DNA from: Pseudomonadota bacterium | Lineage (GTDB): Bacteria > Pseudomonadota > Gammaproteobacteria > Burkholderiales > Burkholderiaceae_B | Assembly (NCBI GenBank): GCA_023432075.1 | Contig: JAEYVD010000531.1 | Location: 1-11,003 of the forward strand | Direction of reading: 5' to 3' | Length of the DNA stretch: 11,003 bases | Shown: one piece after another, positions 1-5,765 of the stretch | Layout of the letters: every line of letters starts with the position of its first letter | How positions within the stretch are numbered: the stretch's first letter is position 1 | Program-made: the position numbers and the translations under genes | Notes under the pieces: model-generated | Told to the model about the DNA's origin: nothing | Databases searched by the model: none | What the model saw: the letters and a program-made list of their open reading frames with translations, nothing else

Positions 1-779
1 TCATGCTGGTGCTGATCGGCATCGTGCCCGCCAATTTCGTGCTGGACACCCACAGCACCACCTACCAGATCGAACGCACGCGCGACGCGGCCAACCACCT
101 GCTGGTGTTCTACCAGCGCAACGAGGCACTGCTGGGCGACTACCTGGCGCTGCGCCGCACCAACATGCAGGAAGACCTGCCGGCCAATTTCCGCTGCGAT
201 CCCACGCTGACCGTGCCAACCATCATGGCGCTGCAAAAGGATCTGCACGGCGTGTCCAACTACGCCGACCTGTCCGCGCAACAGCGCATCGACGTGCGCC
301 GTTACCTGCTGTGCCTGGACGACACCGCCAAGAAGGTGGCCCGCCTGGAAGGCCTGCCCGCCCGCGAAGCCGCCGATCTGCAACGGCTGCGCGCGGACCT
401 GACGGCCACCACCGAATACGCGCCCTTCTGGGTGATCGTGGCCGTGGCGCTGGCGCTGGGCTGCGGCACCATGGTGGGCTGGCGCCGCGTGGTCCTGACC
501 GTCGGCGAAAAGATCGGCAAGCAAGGCATGACTTACGCTCAGGGCATGTCAGCCCAGCTGACCGCCGTGGGCGCCATCGGACTGGCCAACGTCTTCAGCC
601 TGCCGGTGTCGACCACCCACGTGCTGTCTTCCGGCGTGGCGGGCACCATGATCGCCAACAAGTCCGGACTGCAGGGCAACACCGTACGCAACATCCTGCT
701 GGCGTGGGTGCTGACGCTGCCCGCCTCGATGCTGCTGGCCGCGGGCCTGTTCTGGATCGGCGTGCAGTTCACCGGCTGA
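1..779 (+). CDS. pitA: PitA-type low-affinity inorganic phosphate transporter, 3' part (N-terminus outside window)
   Basis: Inner-membrane carrier of the PiT family (PF01384), which imports phosphate, usually as a metal-phosphate complex driven by protons. The reading frame is open at the left edge, so only the C-terminal 258 or so residues are visible and the ATG at 3-5 is probably internal. It begins at the end of a membrane segment, followed by a hydrophilic loop of about 120 residues. Three hydrophobic segments then follow near residues 140-160, 183-203 and 230-255 of the visible part. The diagnostic family signature VSTTHVLSSGVAGT lies near residues 199-212, preceded by GEKIGKQGMTYAQGMSAQ. 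The gene ends in two consecutive in-frame stops (TGA TAA, 777-782) just before a strong hairpin. Family assignment is firm. The exact subtype, and whether a phoU-like gene sits upstream, cannot be judged here. Confidence 0.93.
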   Translation, partial: MLVLIGIVPANFVLDTHSTTYQIERTRDAANHLLVFYQRNEALLGDYLALRRTNMQEDLPANFRCDPTLTVPTIMALQKDLHGVSNYADLSAQQRIDVRRYLLCLDDTAKKVARLEGLPAREAADLQRLRADLTATTEYAPFWVIVAVALALGCGTMVGWRRVVLTVGEKIGKQGMTYAQGMSAQLTAVGAIGLANVFSLPVSTTHVLSSGVAGTMIANKSGLQGNTVRNILLAWVLTLPASMLLAAGLFWIGVQFTG

Positions 780-786
780 TAAATCC

Positions 787-813
787 CGGCCGTGCAGGCA
801 ATCTGCACGGCCG
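787..813 (+). terminator. Strong hairpin after the phosphate transporter gene, no U-tract
   Basis: CGGCCGTGCAG at 787-797 and CTGCACGGCCG at 803-813 form a perfect 11-bp stem with the 5-nt loop GCAAT, starting 5 nt after the second stop codon. No T-run follows, so it is not a textbook intrinsic terminator. It could be a Rho-assisted stop or a 3'-end stabiliser. A second, weaker stem follows at 835-840 and 847-852 (GCGGGC/GCCCGC, 6-nt loop). Confidence 0.55.
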
Positions 814-865
814 CTGCAACACTCTGGGTACTGGGCGGGCCTATGCGCCCGCGCCCCGCGCCGTC

Positions 866-880
866 TACGATGGCGCCATG
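866..880 (+). promoter_or_regulatory. Possible -10 box of a leaderless transcript for the DsbA-like gene
   Basis: TACGAT at 866-871 matches TATAAT at four of six positions, including the key first two and last two bases. It ends 6 nt before the ATG at 878, so transcription would start at or next to the A of the start codon. No Shine-Dalgarno sequence precedes this ATG, which fits leaderless translation. No good -35 box is visible. Confidence 0.4.
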
Positions 881-1534
881 ACTACCCCCTCCCCCACCCT
901 GCATTACATCTTCGATCCGCTTTGCGGCTGGTGCTACGGCGCCGCGCCGCTGGTGGATGCCGCCCGCGGCATCTCCGGCTTGAACATCGAGCCCCATGGC
1001 GGCGGCATGATGACGGGCAGCAACCGCCAGCCGGTCACCGACGCCCTGCGCCGCTATGTCATGCCGCACGATGAACGCATCGCCGGCCTGACGGGCCAGC
1101 CGTTCGGCAAGGACTACTTCGACGGCCTGCTGCGCGACACCGGCGCGGTGTTCGATTCCGAACCGCCCACCACCGCCATCCTGGCCGCGCAGACGCTGGC
1201 CGGCCGCGGTCTGGACCTGCTGCGCCGCCTACAGCGCGCGCATTACGTCCAGGGCCTGCGCATCGCCGATCCGGCCGTCCTGCGCGCGCTGGCCGCGGAC
1301 ATCGGGCTGGACGCCGGCGCCTTCGACGTCGCCTACGCCAAGGCGCAGGGCGCCGAGACGGCCGCGCACATCGCCGCCAGCCGCCGGCTGCTGGCGCAAG
1401 TGGGTGGCGCGGGCTTTCCGACGCTGGCGCTGGAGCGCAATGGCGTCTTTACCGTGCTAGAACCCAGCCGCTATCTGGGCCGTCCTGAGCAATGGCGCGA
1501 TCACCTTCAGGCGCGCATCCAGGGCGGCGCCTGA
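878..1534 (+). CDS. DsbA-family thiol oxidoreductase, cytoplasmic type
   Basis: A 218-residue thioredoxin-fold protein of the DsbA superfamily, resembling the COG3531 group of predicted disulfide isomerases. The beta strand TLHYIFDPL leads into the active site CGWC (Cys16-Cys19), and the partner cis-proline loop is GFPT at 179-182. The DsbA-type helical insertion lies between them. There is no signal peptide or membrane segment, so it should act in the cytoplasm, unlike classical periplasmic DsbA. The open frame extends far upstream (to about 311), but that part is a shadow of the phosphate transporter gene. The ATG at 878 puts the fold's first strand at residues 7-12, as expected. It is transcribed alone, converging on the GST gene with 25 bp between them. 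The substrate is unknown; reduction or isomerisation of small thiols or proteins is possible. Confidence 0.85.
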   Translation: MTTPSPTLHYIFDPLCGWCYGAAPLVDAARGISGLNIEPHGGGMMTGSNRQPVTDALRRYVMPHDERIAGLTGQPFGKDYFDGLLRDTGAVFDSEPPTTAILAAQTLAGRGLDLLRRLQRAHYVQGLRIADPAVLRALAADIGLDAGAFDVAYAKAQGAETAAHIAASRRLLAQVGGAGFPTLALERNGVFTVLEPSRYLGRPEQWRDHLQARIQGGA

Positions 1535-1559
1535 CGCCAGGACGCCTGCGCCCCAGGGA

Positions 1560-2171
1560 TCAGGATTCTTCGATGTCGCCGTCGCGCTGCAAGGCGCGGT
1601 GCATCGCCGGGCGCTCGCCAAGCCGCTCGGCGTAGGCATTGAAGACCGGCGTCTCGGACACGAGCTTCATCTGCATCATGTATTGCAGCGAACCGCCCAG
1701 CACGATGTCCACGGCCGAGAACGTGTCGCCCAGAAAGAAAGGCCGCGCCTGCAGCACCCGGGTGAGCACCTGCTCGACCTCTTCCGCCGAGCCCCAGCCC
1801 AGCGCCGCCTGATGCGGCGTCTTGAACGCCCGCTCGACCATCGCGGGCTCGAACACGCCGGTGGAATAAGCAAGCCACGTCAGATAAGGGCCGCGCTGCC
1901 GGTCGCCGACGACCGGACCCAGTCCCGCCTGCGGAAAGAGGTCGGTCAGGTATAGCGCGATGGCGGGCGTCTCGAATACCGGCACGCCGTCATGCACCAG
2001 CGCCGGCACCTTGCGGTGCGGATGAATGTCGATGTAGTCGGCGGGCATGTGCCCCGTGCTGTCGTGGCCACGGATCGACACCATCTCGGTGTCGTAGGGC
2101 ACACCCAGTTCCTCGAGCAGCCACAGTATCCGGAACGACCGCGAGCGCGGCGCGTGGTAGAGCGTAAGCAT
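1560..2171 (-). CDS. Glutathione S-transferase family protein
   Basis: A 203-residue soluble protein with the two-domain GST layout. The N-terminal thioredoxin-like half starts LTLYHAPRSRSFRILWLLEE, with Ser10 or Ser12 as candidate catalytic residue. KVPAL (54-58) holds the cis-Pro56, and ETPAI (67-71) is the glutathione gamma-glutamyl contact, with Thr where Ser is more usual. The C-terminal helical half carries the fold-capping motif FSAVDIVLG (151-159, Asp155). The start is supported by AAGGAG (complement of 2179-2184), 7 nt before the ATG. It lies 44 bp downstream of azlD on the same strand with no obvious terminator between, so it may be the last gene of an azlCD transcript. The substrate cannot be inferred; detoxifying conjugation or peroxide reduction is typical of the family. 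Confidence 0.9.
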   Translation of the reverse strand: MLTLYHAPRSRSFRILWLLEELGVPYDTEMVSIRGHDSTGHMPADYIDIHPHRKVPALVHDGVPVFETPAIALYLTDLFPQAGLGPVVGDRQRGPYLTWLAYSTGVFEPAMVERAFKTPHQAALGWGSAEEVEQVLTRVLQARPFFLGDTFSAVDIVLGGSLQYMMQMKLVSETPVFNAYAERLGERPAMHRALQRDGDIEES

Positions 2172-2215
2172 GGTCGGTCTCCTTGGGGGATCGGACCATT
2201 TTGCCTTGCGGGCCG

Positions 2216-2563
2216 CTATGCCGCCAAGGCCAGCAATATCCCGTATCCGCCCATGCCCAGCAGCACCGCGACGCCCGTGTTGCTGACCAGGCGAGCGGCC
2301 ACGCCAGTGACGACCAGCCCGCCCACATAAGGCGCGATGCGGGCGGCCTCGTTTGCCGCGCCCAGCAGATCGGGCACGATCACGGCCGCCGCGATGCCCG
2401 CGAGCAGCGAGGGCCCGAGCGCCGACAGGGCCGAGCCCTCGCGGGACAGGCGCCGCAGCAGCCGGCTGCGCTCGGACAGCATGAAGGGGAGCGCGCGTGT
2501 CAGGTACGTGATGACCGCCATCGCGATGACAGCGCCCCAGAATTCCAATCCGCCAGTGTTCAT
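2216..2563 (-). CDS. azlD: AzlD-family small subunit of a branched-chain amino-acid type exporter
   Basis: A 115-residue, very hydrophobic protein of the AzlD family (PF05437), the small partner of AzlC in inner-membrane exporters of branched-chain amino acids (BrnFE in Corynebacterium, YgaZH in E. coli). Family features include ITYLTRALPF near residues 18-27, followed by further hydrophobic segments ending in LLGMGGYGILLALAA. The longer open frame reaching 2860 overlaps azlC out of frame and is not real. The ATG at 2563 overlaps the azlC stop as ATGA, a translational-coupling arrangement that fixes the start. The size is normal for the family. The exported substrate here is unverified. Confidence 0.93.
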   Translation of the reverse strand: MNTGGLEFWGAVIAMAVITYLTRALPFMLSERSRLLRRLSREGSALSALGPSLLAGIAAAVIVPDLLGAANEAARIAPYVGGLVVTGVAARLVSNTGVAVLLGMGGYGILLALAA

Positions 2564-3282
2564 GCGGACCTCTTCATGCGATAAGCGGCGCAGCCGATGA
2601 CCGCGCCCGCCAGGATGGCAAGACTGGTGTATCCCAGCGCGGCAATCAGCCCGGCCCCGCCCACGGCGGCCAGGATGGGCAGCCCCATGCCGCGCCGCGC
2701 GCCCTGGCACACCAGCGCCATGAAGAGCGCCGGCAGCGCAAAGCGCATGACCTGCGACAGCATCGGATAGTGCTTCTCCAGGCCGTCGCCGGCGTACACG
2801 CCCACGGCCGTGCCGGCGATCCAGGTCAGCCATGCGCCCAGGCCCAGCGCAATCATCCATCCCTGGCGGCGGCCGGGTTCAACGGCCTGCAGGCGGTTGA
2901 AGGCGGTCGCAAAGACTTCATCGGTCAGCAGGAAGGCGACCTTCAGGCGATCGCGCAGCGCAGCGGGCAGGAAGCGCGACAGCAGCGGGCCGTAAAGCAG
3001 ATGCCGGGCGTTCAGCAGCGAGCACAGCGCCACCACCCAGAGCCAGGGCGTTCCCGCCTTGATGGAAGCCAGCAACAGGAATTGGCTGGCGCCCGCGTAG
3101 ACCAGCACGGAAATCAGGACAACCTGCAGCGGCGTCAAGCCGGCCGCGACGCCGGCGATGCCGAAGGTCACGGCCACCGGAAAGTAGCCGATCATGACCG
3201 GCAGGCACGATTTCAGGCCATCGATGCGCGCGCTGCCGGACGGGGCGCGCGCGGCGTCGGGGGGAGTCTCCAAGGCGCTCAT
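2560..3282 (-). CDS. azlC: AzlC-family large subunit of a branched-chain amino-acid type exporter
   Basis: A 240-residue integral membrane protein of the AzlC family (PF03591). After a hydrophilic N-terminus of about 22 residues come several hydrophobic segments (about 27-48, 52-72, 80-98, 142-163, 178-193, 200-235). Conserved family stretches are YAGASQF (62-68), NARHLLYG (91-98) and TDEVFA (120-125). With AzlD it should form an exporter that removes excess valine, leucine or isoleucine, or toxic analogues. Stop and azlD start overlap by 4 bp. The ATG at 3282 has only a weak purine-rich stretch (AGAAG) upstream, so the start is likely but not certain. It lies 80 bp downstream of cbpM on the same strand; a palindrome and a -10-like box in that gap suggest its own control. 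Confidence 0.93.
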   Translation of the reverse strand: MSALETPPDAARAPSGSARIDGLKSCLPVMIGYFPVAVTFGIAGVAAGLTPLQVVLISVLVYAGASQFLLLASIKAGTPWLWVVALCSLLNARHLLYGPLLSRFLPAALRDRLKVAFLLTDEVFATAFNRLQAVEPGRRQGWMIALGLGAWLTWIAGTAVGVYAGDGLEKHYPMLSQVMRFALPALFMALVCQGARRGMGLPILAAVGGAGLIAALGYTSLAILAGAVIGCAAYRMKRSA

Positions 3283-3309
3283 TGCTTCTACGTAGTGCGG
3301 CGGGCGCCC

Positions 3310-3343
3310 ATTTTACCTATCGCCGCACACGCGCTATCGCGTG
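3310..3343 (-). promoter_or_regulatory. Possible azlC promoter with a CACGCG-N4-CGCGTG palindrome at the -35 position
   Basis: On the minus strand, TAAAAT (complement of 3310-3315) matches the -10 consensus at five of six positions and lies 27 bp upstream of the azlC ATG. Where a -35 box should be there is instead a perfect hyphenated palindrome, CACGCG-CTAT-CGCGTG (3328-3343). This could be an operator for a regulator of azlCD. It could also be a hairpin in RNA 20 nt past the cbpM stop, though no T-run follows. There is no recognisable -35 hexamer. Confidence 0.35.
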
Positions 3344-3362
3344 GACCGCGAGCCCCGCGCAC

Positions 3363-3677
3363 TCAGGGCATCGCCCCCAATGCCCGCAGTTGCGACTTCA
3401 GCCGGCGCACCTCCTGGCTCAGGTCCAGGATGAGGGCCACGGCGTCCAGGCCCGCGCCAAAGTCGTGCTCCAGCCGGCGCGCGTGCAAGGCGCGCTGCAG
3501 ATCCACGCTGTAGAAGCGCCATTCCGAGGGACCGCTGCCGCTGGCGTTGACGATGCCGACCTCGACCAGCTGGGCCACCCATTCCACTTCGGCGCCGCAG
3601 GCGCGGGCCAGGTCGTCGGCGCTGAGCGGCTGCGACTTGCCCACGACGGTGGCGCTGGTGATCACTATCTTTTTCAT
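3363..3677 (-). CDS. cbpM: CbpM, chaperone modulator of CbpA
   Basis: A 104-residue protein of the CbpM/YccV-like MerR-related family. In E. coli, CbpM binds the J-domain of CbpA and blocks both its co-chaperone and DNA-binding activities. Visible features are an N-terminal segment LSADDLARACGAEVEWVAQLVEVGIV (18-43) that looks like the MerR-type helix-turn-helix with its usual end in a new strand. Next comes the WRFYSVDLQRALHARRLEHDF region, and then a C-terminal helix with heptad-like spacing (LILDLSQEVRRLKSQL, 82-97). Its ATG starts 2 nt after the cbpA stop, and a GGGGGT run in the last cbpA codons can serve as ribosome binding site. Co-transcription with cbpA is almost certain. The identification rests on size, pattern and this conserved neighbour. 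Confidence 0.9.
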   Translation of the reverse strand: MKKIVITSATVVGKSQPLSADDLARACGAEVEWVAQLVEVGIVNASGSGPSEWRFYSVDLQRALHARRLEHDFGAGLDAVALILDLSQEVRRLKSQLRALGAMP

Positions 3678-3679
3678 GC

Positions 3680-4621
3680 TCAGACCCCCAGGTTGCGGCG
3701 CGGGTTGAAGGGCAGGTCCTGCTGCAGCTTGCGGTAGGCGGCCTTGGCGGCGTCGCTGTCGGCGGGCGGCAGCACCAGGTCAAGGACCAGGTACAGGTCG
3801 CCCGGCGGATCGCCCGGAATGCCGCGTCCGCGCAGCCGCAACTTGCGGCCGTTGCCGGAACCGGGCGGCACCGACACTTCGACCGTGCCGCCCGGCGTGG
3901 GCGCCTTGACGCTGGCGCCCAGGGCGGCTTCCCAGGGCGCGACCGGCAGCGTCATGTAGAGATCGCGCCCTTCGGCGCGGTAGCGCGGATGCGGCTTGAA
4001 GCGCACCTCCAGATACAGGTCGCCGTTGTCGCCGCCGCCGTAACCCGGCATGCCCTGCCCCGCCAGCCGGATGTACTGGCCTTCGCGCACGCCTGCCGGA
4101 ATCTTGACGCTGAGCGTGCGGCTTTGCATGTGCGGGCGGCCCTGGTCGTCCATCTGCATGGAACGCAGGCTGATGTCGCGCGTGGCGCCCTTGATCGCGT
4201 CTTCCAGGTCGACCTCGATCGCGGCGTGGTGGTCCTCGCCGCGCGCGCGGAATTCCTGTTGCCGCGCGCCATGCCGGCCGCCCCGCCCGCCAAAGAGCGA
4301 CGAAAAGAACTCGCTGAATTGCGCCTCGTCGCCGGGCGCCGCGCCGCGGTGGAACTCGAAGCCTTCGTCCCAGCCGGGCGGGGGCTGAAAGCCGCCGCCA
4401 GGCGACACGCCTGCCGCGAGATTGTCATAGGCCTGGCGCTTTTCCGCGTCGCGCAGCACGTCGTACGCTTCGTTCACGTCGCGCATGCGGGTTTCAGCGT
4501 CGGTTTCCTTGCTGACGTCGGGGTGATATTTGCGGGCGAGCTTGCGGTACGCCTTGCGGATGTCGTCGTCGGACGCGCCCTGTTCCACCCCGAGAATGCT
4601 GTAGTAGTCCTTGAACTCCAT
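3680..4621 (-). CDS. cbpA: CbpA, DnaJ-like co-chaperone / curved-DNA-binding protein
   Basis: A 313-residue class II (type B) J-protein. The J-domain covers residues 4-70 with the HPD tripeptide at 33-35, which stimulates the DnaK ATPase. A Gly/Phe-rich linker follows (about 75-112, GGGFQPPPGW and FFSSLFGGRGG), then two beta-sandwich client-binding domains (about 125-300). The second holds the RLRGRGIPG motif. The zinc-finger of true DnaJ is absent, as expected for CbpA. The length is close to E. coli CbpA (about 306). The frame is open 13 codons further upstream, but MEFKDYYSILGV is the conserved beginning and the start at 4621 is preferred. It heads a cbpA-cbpM unit, with a sigma-32-like promoter about 67 bp upstream. 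DNA binding is known for the family but not visible as a motif here. Confidence 0.95.
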   Translation of the reverse strand: MEFKDYYSILGVEQGASDDDIRKAYRKLARKYHPDVSKETDAETRMRDVNEAYDVLRDAEKRQAYDNLAAGVSPGGGFQPPPGWDEGFEFHRGAAPGDEAQFSEFFSSLFGGRGGRHGARQQEFRARGEDHHAAIEVDLEDAIKGATRDISLRSMQMDDQGRPHMQSRTLSVKIPAGVREGQYIRLAGQGMPGYGGGDNGDLYLEVRFKPHPRYRAEGRDLYMTLPVAPWEAALGASVKAPTPGGTVEVSVPPGSGNGRKLRLRGRGIPGDPPGDLYLVLDLVLPPADSDAAKAAYRKLQQDLPFNPRRNLGV

Positions 4622-4652
4622 ATTCCAGCTCACGTAGAGGGTTGAGGCCGCG

Positions 4653-4667
4653 TCCGGCACAGCCGGA
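4653..4667 (-). other. Hairpin in the cbpA 5' leader
   Basis: TCCGGC (4653-4658) and GCCGGA (4662-4667) form a perfect 6-bp stem with a 3-nt loop. It overlaps a 12-bp perfect palindrome, GCCGGATCCGGC, at 4662-4673. Both lie in the roughly 60-nt leader between the predicted heat-shock start site and the cbpA ATG, about 30 nt before the start codon. It could shape translation or mRNA stability. It does not cover the start codon directly. Confidence 0.4.
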
Positions 4668-4687
4668 TCCGGCCTTGAATAGCCAGA

Positions 4688-4716
4688 AGATAGGGGTTAT
4701 GGACCGATTTTTCAAT
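4688..4716 (-). promoter_or_regulatory. Sigma-32 (heat-shock) type promoter of cbpA-cbpM
   Basis: Read on the minus strand: ATTGAAA (complement of 4710-4716), a 13-bp spacer, then CCCCTATCT (complement of 4688-4696). The RpoH consensus is CTTGAAA, 13-15 bp, CCCCATNT. The -35 match is six of seven and the -10 carries the diagnostic C-run. Transcription would begin near 4680, leaving a leader of about 60 nt before the cbpA ATG at 4621. Confidence 0.68.
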
Positions 4717-4720
4717 GCGA

Positions 4721-4777
4721 TTCGGCAGTTGGCGGCCAAGCGCATAATGGTCGGTTTGCGCGGCTTACCTCAAAGGA
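4721..4777 (+). promoter_or_regulatory. Possible promoter and ribosome binding site of the GNAT acetyltransferase gene
   Basis: CATAAT at 4743-4748 matches the -10 consensus at five of six positions; at 16 bp spacing the -35 would be TTCGGC (4721-4726), a poor match. AAAGGA at 4772-4777 lies 6 nt before the GTG at 4784 and supports that unusual start codon. The region is shared with the divergent cbpA heat-shock promoter. Confidence 0.45.
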
Positions 4778-4783
4778 CCGATC

Positions 4784-5269
4784 GTGCTGGAAATCATCGA
4801 CGCCGACTTCAACGACCCTGACCACGGCCGCCAGGTGCTGGCCATGCTGAACGAATACGCCAGCGGCCCGATGGGCGGCAATTCGCCTCTGCCGGCCCAT
4901 GCGCAGGCCAACCTGATCCCCGAACTCGCCCGCCGCCCGACCGTGCGCGCGCTGCTGGCGCGCATCGATGGTCAGGCGGCCGGTGTGGCGATCTACCTGG
5001 AAGGCTTCTCCACTTTTGCCTGCCGCCCGCTGCTGAACCTGCACGATCTGGCCGTGTCCCCGCGGTTTCAGGGCCAGGGCGTGGGCAAGGCGCTGCTTAC
5101 GGCGCTGGAGGACCGCGCCCGGCGGATGGATTGTTGCAAGATCACGCTGGAAGTGCTGGAGGGCAACACCGTCGCCCAGGGCCTTTACCGCAAGCTGGGC
5201 TTCGAGGGCTACGCGCTGGACGATGCGACCGGCCGCGCCCTGTTCTGGCAGAAAAAGCTGGCCGCCTGA
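4784..5269 (+). CDS. GNAT-family N-acetyltransferase (GTG start)
   Basis: A 161-residue cytoplasmic enzyme of the Gcn5-related acetyltransferase fold (PF00583), which moves an acetyl group from acetyl-CoA to an amine. Motif A, the pyrophosphate-binding loop, is LAVSPRFQGQGVGKALL (89-105) with the QxxGxG-type core QGQGVG at 96-101. The motif B region is EGNTVAQGLYRKLGFEGY (126-143), with Asn128 and Tyr135 as the usual CoA and general-acid positions. The preceding strand HDLAV (87-91) fits the canonical beta-4. The GTG at 4784 is chosen because AAAGGA lies 6 nt upstream and no in-frame ATG precedes the fold. It is divergent from cbpA, and the cupin gene follows 61 bp downstream on the same strand. 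The acceptor substrate (protein, amino acid or small amine) cannot be told. Confidence 0.88.
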   Translation: MLEIIDADFNDPDHGRQVLAMLNEYASGPMGGNSPLPAHAQANLIPELARRPTVRALLARIDGQAAGVAIYLEGFSTFACRPLLNLHDLAVSPRFQGQGVGKALLTALEDRARRMDCCKITLEVLEGNTVAQGLYRKLGFEGYALDDATGRALFWQKKLAA

Positions 5270-5291
5270 ATGGCGTAGTATGTGTTTTTCG

Positions 5292-5305
5292 CCCCGGATT
5301 CGGGG
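5292..5305 (+). other. Short GC hairpin between the acetyltransferase and cupin genes
   Basis: CCCCG (5292-5296) and CGGGG (5301-5305) pair around the loop GATT. A run of five T lies before it, not after it, so it is not a plus-strand terminator. TAGTAT at 5276-5281 could be a weak -10 for the cupin gene (four of six). Otherwise the two genes may simply be co-transcribed. Confidence 0.3.
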
Positions 5306-5330
5306 GCGGACCGACCCTGCAGGAATTACG

Positions 5331-5660
5331 ATGAAGATGAGCAACATCCCCTTTGGCACCACCGACTGGTCCGAAGTGGAACGCACCGAACACGCCGGCG
5401 ACACCGGCATGGCTTACTGGCGGACCCGCCATTTCGGCGACTTGCGGGTGCGCATGGTGGAATACACCCCCGGTTACCTGGCCGACCACTGGTGCACCAA
5501 AGGCCACATTCTGTTCTGTCTGGAAGGCGAACTGCACACCGAACTGGAAGACGGCCGCCAGTTCGTGTTGACCCCCGGCATGAGCTATCAGGTTGCCGAT
5601 CAGGCTGAGCCGCACCGCTCGTCCACCGCAACCGGCGCCAAGCTCTTCATCGTGGACTGA
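5331..5660 (+). CDS. Small single-domain cupin, DHWC-motif type
   Basis: A 109-residue one-domain beta-barrel protein resembling a conserved family annotated as 'DHCW motif cupin fold protein'. The family hallmark is ADHWCTKGHILFCLEGEL (51-68), which corresponds to cupin motif 1. PGMSYQVADQAEPHRSST (82-99) is motif 2, with His95 as probable metal ligand. His53, His59 and His95 could form a metal site; Cys55 and Cys63 are close to it. The ATG at 5331 has AGGA 6 nt upstream (5321-5324); the second ATG at 5337 is less well placed. There is no signal peptide. The family has no established reaction as far as I know. Position between an acetyltransferase and a GST gives no clear pathway. Confidence 0.85.
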   Translation: MKMSNIPFGTTDWSEVERTEHAGDTGMAYWRTRHFGDLRVRMVEYTPGYLADHWCTKGHILFCLEGELHTELEDGRQFVLTPGMSYQVADQAEPHRSSTATGAKLFIVD

Positions 5661-5683
5661 CGCGCCCGCGCGACACGCCTGGA

Positions 5684-5707
5684 TTGCACTTGCGTTACGC
5701 TTTGCAA
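5684..5707 (+). promoter_or_regulatory. Interrupted inverted repeat upstream of the yfcF-like gene
   Basis: TTGCA (5684-5688) and TGCAA (5703-5707) frame an inner GCG-TTA-CGC element (5692-5700). It lies in the 102-bp gap between the cupin and the yfcF-like GST gene, 55 bp before the TTG start. It could be an operator or a weak RNA hairpin. No convincing -10/-35 pair is visible nearby. Confidence 0.3.
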
Positions 5708-5751
5708 ACCAGACGCCGCGCGCGCCTGACCATTCGTTACCCCGCCTGACC

Positions 5752-5765
5752 GGAGACAAGCTTTG
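5752..5765 (+). promoter_or_regulatory. Ribosome binding site that fixes a TTG start
   Basis: GGAGA at 5752-5756 lies 6 nt before TTG at 5763-5765. No ATG or GTG at the right place begins the GST fold, so this site is the main support for the rare TTG initiation codon of the yfcF-like gene. Confidence 0.75.

Noticed and set aside
311..877. Upstream in-frame extension of the DsbA-like gene
   Set aside because: It overlaps the phosphate transporter gene in another frame and reads as Arg/Gly/Pro-rich shadow sequence. The conserved fold starts just after the ATG at 878.
2564..2860. Upstream extension of azlD inside azlC
   Set aside because: The translation is shadow-like and the true start at 2563 overlaps the azlC stop, as usual for azlCD pairs.
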